Below are positions 59,791-64,000 of a DNA stretch of 64,000 bases, in pieces. The notes beneath the pieces are model-generated. The model made no database searches. It was not told the DNA's origin and saw only the letters and a program-made list of their open reading frames with translations. This stretch comes from Hyalella azteca (taxonomy: Eukaryota; Arthropoda; Malacostraca; Amphipoda; Hyalellidae). A program made the translations under genes and the position numbers. The DNA is taken from contig NW_025941287.1 in NCBI RefSeq assembly GCF_000764305.2, positions 1 to 64,000 of the forward strand. The letters run 5' to 3'. Position 1 is the stretch's first letter. Every line of letters begins with the position of its first letter.

Positions 59791-60262
59791 CTCTTATAAA
59801 GATATGGTGAATTTTTGTGGTATTGTTTTTGCTTTTAAATTCCTAGTTAACTTGCGATTTAAGCAAACAAGTGATTTTAATAGTTTAAAAATTCTTTATA
59901 CATGAAATAAATGTTTTTAAACGTGGATTTTTTAATATAATAATACTGACACTATGTCTGAACTCCAGGTTGAATGAAAGGGAATAAAAGGCTCTATCTG
60001 GCCTTCGAATAGTCAGTAGTTTCGACTCAGGAATCTCTCTATTTTACACCAAAATATTTTTTGACTATCAGACGCGCTCTGACGGCGGCAGCTCACGCAT
60101 GCGAGTTGGAATGTTTGCTGGAAATTTGTTTGATTTCCAGTATTTATTGAACTGAAATCCTGCGTAACCCTTCAAGGGAATTGCAGCCTTGGGTCCAATA
60201 TAAAAATGCAAGAAGTATTTCGGCATTTGAAGTTTTTTCAAAGCTGTTTTTGACGTGGCATA
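59791..60262. other. AT-rich DNA
   Basis: No feature supported. Confidence 0.4.
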
Positions 60263-60270
60263 GTTTAGCA

Positions 60271-61854
60271 CAGTGGTTCCCAAACTTTTTCAGGCTGGCG
60301 CCCCCTATGGCTCCCTAGTGAATTCCTATCGCCCCCCACAGACATACGCCTCTTTCTTGAAATTTAGTACGCTGAAATTTTAGAAGATAATGATTAAACA
60401 CAAATATGTATTTCACAATTAGAACCCCATTTAGTGAACCAATATGTTTTTCAGCTGTTTTAACTGTTTCAGCACTAAGAAACCTATGACGTCGCGGGTG
60501 AATTTACGGCCGGACTCGTGGCCGGTCTCACGACCAGTCCCCAAATTCAGTTATCAAGAAATATCTCCCAAACTAATGAATGCAGCTCTATGAAATTTGG
60601 AACACGTATTCATCAGCACCTAGCGGTGATGTTTAGCTCGTAATTTTTTTTAATTTCACTTTCATTTGTGAGTTACTGGTATATTGCGAAACAGGCCGAA
60701 ATTCGCAGTGATTAAAGAATTTCTTCCAAACTATTGAACAGATTTGAACGAAATTATGAATATACATTCCTAACTACCAAACGGTGATTTTTTAGCTTAT
60801 AATTCTTGTTTCGATTTTACCTTCGTGTGCGAGTTTTTTTCATTTCACAGTCATCCTTGGTTTCATGCACACTTCCTTATATTCGGCCCGTATCGCCGGT
60901 TAATTTGTCACTTAAATTCGCGGCGAACAAGAAATTTCTTCTAAACTACATAACAGATTCCAACGAAACTTTGTATATAAATACCTAACCTCTCAACGGT
61001 GATGTTGAGCTCGTGACAATTTTTCTATTTTGCTTTCGCACGCGAGTTATACAGATATAGGAGGTACGACCGGCCTTTCTACGGGCCGGTTTAACCAAGA
61101 GCCTTATACGTATAGCCGTATAACTCGCAAACGAAGGCGAAACGAAAAAATTGCAAACATCACCGTTGCTGAGGTTAGGTATTTAAATACCAAGTTTCGT
61201 TCAAATCTGTTCAGTAGTCTGGAAAAATTTCTTGATTACTGCGAATTTAGGCACGTATTGCTGTTTAAATCACGAATGAGGGTGAAATGAAAAAAAAAAT
61301 CGCGAACGAAGGCACAATCGAAAATTTTTTCACGAGCTATGCATTCCCGTTCGGTAGTTAGGACTGTAAATTCAAAATTTCGTTCGAATCTGTTCAGTTG
61401 TTAGGAAGAAATTACTTGATCACTGTGAATCTCGGCCCGTATTGCCATATAACTATGGCAAAATTCAAACGATTTTCACGAGCAAAACATTATCGTTAGG
61501 TCCTAATGAATACGTGTACCAAGTTTCATCGAGTTAAGTTCATTAGTTTGAGAGATATTCCTTGGTAGTTGAATGTGGAAATTGGCCGTGAGACCGGCCG
61601 TTAATTTGTCCGAGACGTAAACCCAGGAGAGGTTAAAAAACAGATCTGGGTGAAAAAACTATCGCTGCATGGGAGTCATGTGCTGCACGTGTTGTGTACT
61701 AATCGTCAAACAAACGTTCGAACTTCTGACATTGACTTTGGACTACCTCCTACCGCCCCCCCATCGCCCCCTACCGCCCTCTTCTTCCTTACCGCCCCCC
61801 AAAATCCTTCCACCGCCCCTAGGGGGGCGATATCGCCCACTTTGGGAACCACTG
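60271..61854. mobile_element. Non-autonomous hAT-type transposon
   Basis: The ends are CAGTGGTTCCCAAAC and its reverse complement GTTTGGGAACCACTG type (right end TTTGGGAACCACTG). It is flanked by a perfect 8-bp target-site duplication GTTTAGCA (60263-60270, 61855-61862), diagnostic of the hAT superfamily. The 1584-bp body has no transposase frame. It is a long imperfect palindrome: blocks such as AAATATCTCCCAAACTAATG (60560) return inverted as CATTAGTTTGAGAGATATTC (61540), with further inverted blocks between. Short inner direct repeats (TCTGTTCAGT, GAAATTTC) suggest duplication during its origin. Confidence 0.92.
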
Positions 61855-61862
61855 GTTTAGCA

Positions 61863-62324
61863 TAATAGTTATATTGCCTAGGGGTACTTATAATATAGAG
61901 TATATTTTTGCCCTAAATCTCGAACGAGGGCACTTATAGGTGAGCGCTAACAACAAGCGATAACTTGCAAGTAGAGATTTAAAAATTTGTTAGAATTGTG
62001 AAAGATTCATCAAATCTCAAATATTGAAAATTTAGCCTCTAAGTTATACAACATCAAGTGCATTCACCAGTGTTTACTACGCATGCCACAAGTTGTAATT
62101 TTTCTTCGACAGCGAAAACCTGTCAACTAGATTATTTTGGCACGCCTCAGTTCTGTGCAAAGTTTGAAGGACTTCATCGCAGACATACGCCTTTTTATTC
62201 TACGCAATGCAACGCATGTCACTGCGCAATTGCTAATAAAACTCTGATGGGGGCGCAGTTTTTCTGTCGCACGAGCGACATCGATATTTAGCGTGATACG
62301 CTTAGAAGACAGAGCAACGACATA
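61863..62324. other. Unique DNA
   Basis: A 77-codon plus frame (62058-62291) is unrecognised and probably chance. Confidence 0.35.
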
Positions 62325-62505
62325 GTCAGATAAATAAATGGGTCATACCGTCCATATAGTGACACACATATTTACCCCCAGCACTAGCAGAGAGCCGACG
62401 TATCACTGAAATGATTATTGCAGGGCCAAACTGTGTCAGGATGAACTATAACATGCAAAAAGTGTTTGGCTGTTCGGACAATGTCCAACTTATTTATCTG
62501 AGTGA
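62325..62505 (-). mobile_element. CACTCAGA-family MITE
   Basis: GTCAGATAAATAAATGGGTC to CAACTTATTTATCTGAGTG, with TTACCCCCAGCACTAGCAG and GGCCAAACTGTGTCAGGATG inside. Confidence 0.88.
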
Positions 62506-62589
62506 CGCAGCCAGAACTGCTATAAAGGCAGCACGCAAATGCTTTGTCTCTGACGCATGTGCGTCCATGGCATCGAATCTGGAAGGCAG

Positions 62590-62755
62590 TCTCAGAGGAA
62601 TGTGTGAGATTGTGTCTAAAAATCAAATCACTTGTTGCTCTTGTGTGTGTCATCGCGACCCAGTTTGGCTCAGCAAAAGTGCGTATCCGCGTCTGCTCTT
62701 TGCACGCGCTGTGAGTAAAAAAGTGTGCCACTATTTAGACAATATGTGAATGCAA
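62590..62755 (+). mobile_element. CACTCAGA-family MITE
   Basis: TCTCAGAGGAATGTGTGAGA, TGTGTCATCGCGACCCAGTT, GTGAGTAAAAAAGTGTGCC and ACTATTTAGACAATATG. The right terminal repeat is lost. Confidence 0.82.
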
Positions 62756-63116
62756 CAAGTGTGAGTTTTGATACTACGGGGTTATTGACTGCGATGGGAA
62801 TTATTATGTTGAAAGGCTAAATCGTGAAATTTGCATGAAATATTTTGTTCTAAAATTTTATAATTTCAAAAAATTACTTTTAACACAAATCTAACTGATG
62901 CGGATTTCGAGATGATGAGTTGAACTGAAAGTTTCTCAATTATATACCATTATAACCTATTTACAGTTTTAAAAAATAGTTATTCATCTAACTATAAATT
63001 GAAAATCACATATATGATATTGACAAGTAAAAATGTCACTAGATTGCTTTAATCTCAGATTCACTGGGAATTTAAAAGCGAAGAAAACACCATAAAAATT
63101 CAGCATATCTCTATCG
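62756..63116. other. AT-rich DNA
   Basis: No feature. Confidence 0.4.
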
Positions 63117-63749
63117 AAAACGTTCCGGAGACCAGCTTTATCGCCAGTTCGATAAATCTAGAACGCAAATAAAGTTAGAAAATTAATAAAGATTGGAGTA
63201 AAAAACACACACAGAAGTTAAAACCTAAATTTACAGACGAAGTGCCGAATAATAAAGTAAGTACCTATCTATTCACAATTTCTAATGGATAAGAACTATA
63301 GGCAGCATTCAAACGAGGCTTCTCTTTAAAAATATACAATGATTCAAAAATACGCAGATCGGAAGCACCAGAACTATAAGCTAAAACCTTAAAGTCAGTG
63401 TCGGACACTGGAACGTTGCACTGTTCGGCGTGAGTGCGCACAGCCGAATGAGGAGGGCGCGATAGTAACTGCCCAGTCCTGTAACTCCTCCCTCTATGCT
63501 CAGCGACCCTAGTGTAACAGTTGCGTGCCGTCATCCCAACGTACGCAGATGCACATCGTGCACAACTAAATTTACAAACTAGGGACGATCGCATGTGAGA
63601 AGTGAGGATATCTTTGTACCTAAAAATCGAACCTATTTTGAAATTATTCACCAGTAAGATACGAGGACTACTGTCCGGAAAGTATTTCATGAACAAATCT
63701 TTTAATTCTCTTGACATAACTTCGGACGCATGGCCGAAGCATGGAAGGA
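63117..63749 (-). mobile_element. Penelope-like element, 5'-truncated copy (minus strand)
   Basis: Contains the end of the PLE frame and the 3' untranslated tail (GCTGGTCTCCGGAACG near 63130). The 5' break lies at about 63749, where the plus-strand copy begins. Confidence 0.88.
63265..63749 (-). pseudogene. PLE reverse transcriptase C-terminus plus complete GIY-YIG domain
   Basis: Reading from the break gives FLPCFGHASEVMSRELKDLF, then ILLVNNFKIGSIFRYKD (RT thumb). The endonuclease follows: LVCKFSCARC, SAYVGMTARNCYTRVAEH, then SDLRIFESLYIFKEKPRLN with the conserved Glu of the family. It stops at 63265-63267 after IVNR. Counting from the ATG at 63717 there are 150 residues, but that ATG is internal to the original protein. 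Upstream RT palm and fingers are missing, so it is not autonomous. Compared with 16840-17418 it keeps the endonuclease end that the other copy lost. Confidence 0.9.
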
Positions 63750-64000
63750 ATCCGATCTGCGTATTTTGGAATCATTGTATATTTTTAAAGAGAAGCCTAG
63801 TTTAAATGCGGCCTATAGTTCTTATCCATTAGAAATTGTGAATAGATAGGTACTTACTTTATTATTCTGCCCTCTGTCTGTAAATTTAGGTTTAACTTCT
63901 GTGTGTTTTCTTGACTCTAACTTTATTAAATTTCTGACTTTATTTGTGTTCTAGATTTATCGAACTGACGATGAAGCTGGTCTCCGAAACGTTTGCAATA
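63750..64000 (+). mobile_element. Penelope-like element tail, plus strand, runs off the window
   Basis: From GATCTGCGTATTTTGGAATC the plus strand reads DLRILESLYIFKEKPSLN...IVNR-stop (63843-63845), then the same 3' tail as the minus copy, to CTCCGAAACGTTTGCAATA at the window end. It is the inverted counterpart of 63117-63356 with about one difference per 10-15 bases, so the two are separate, diverged copies. Confidence 0.88.

Noticed and set aside
63265..63840. Near-palindrome as a pure assembly artefact
   Set aside because: The arms differ at many positions and both carry coherent PLE reading frames, so two real copies are more likely. The junction itself still needs read support.

Overview
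The window looks like gene-poor, AT-rich eukaryotic DNA, most likely from an arthropod. This is inferred from four things: a U2-type 3' splice site with a TACTAAC branch point, two Penelope-like element (PLE) loci, a Tc1/mariner element with IR/DR-style ends, and a hAT and a foldback element with typical animal ends. There is no bacterial operon structure. I cannot name the species.

Only one credible host gene piece is visible: the last coding exon of a plus-strand gene at the left edge (417-1004), with a poly(A) signal near 1245. A few GC-richer patches (about 27.4-27.9, 57.5-57.8 and 58.4-58.5 kb) could be exons or promoter-proximal DNA but cannot be proved by reading. The rest is mobile DNA and tandem repeats.

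Layout. 1-1.25 kb: minisatellite, then the terminal exon. 1.25-4.6 kb: unremarkable AT-rich DNA. 4.6-11.4 kb: two pairs of direct segmental duplications (E1/E2, D1/D2) and a 23-bp satellite, interrupted by two library-adapter junctions. 11.9-13.1 kb: back-to-back coding-like and non-coding minisatellites. 13.7-18.8 kb and 29.2-32.9 kb: two copies of a composite repeat (parts R, B, C), the first in permuted order C-R-B and carrying a PLE fragment. 19.7-21.2 kb: decayed Tc1 transposon. 22-25.2 kb: MITE cluster and a 25-bp satellite. 33-43 kb and 48.7-50.2 kb: dense copies of one MITE-like family (here called the CACTCAGA family) and several satellites. 44-45.1 kb: 19-bp satellite split by a solo LTR with a target-site duplication. 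46.6-48.0 kb: foldback transposon. 52 kb and 58.6-59.2 kb: more satellites. 60.3-61.9 kb: non-autonomous hAT element with a perfect 8-bp target-site duplication. 62.3-64 kb: two more MITE copies and two PLE tails in head-to-head orientation.

An important caveat concerns the assembly. Five places carry Tn5 mosaic-end sequence in the form of the Nextera mate-pair junction adapter, and all three N bases lie in or near the repeats involved. The sequence on either side of those points should not be assumed contiguous in the genome.

I found no multi-gene system. The most unusual signals are a 164-bp island almost identical between two otherwise diverged copies of the composite repeat, a MITE family that appears to seed satellites, coding-phase minisatellites, and the repeated head-to-head arrangement of PLE fragments.
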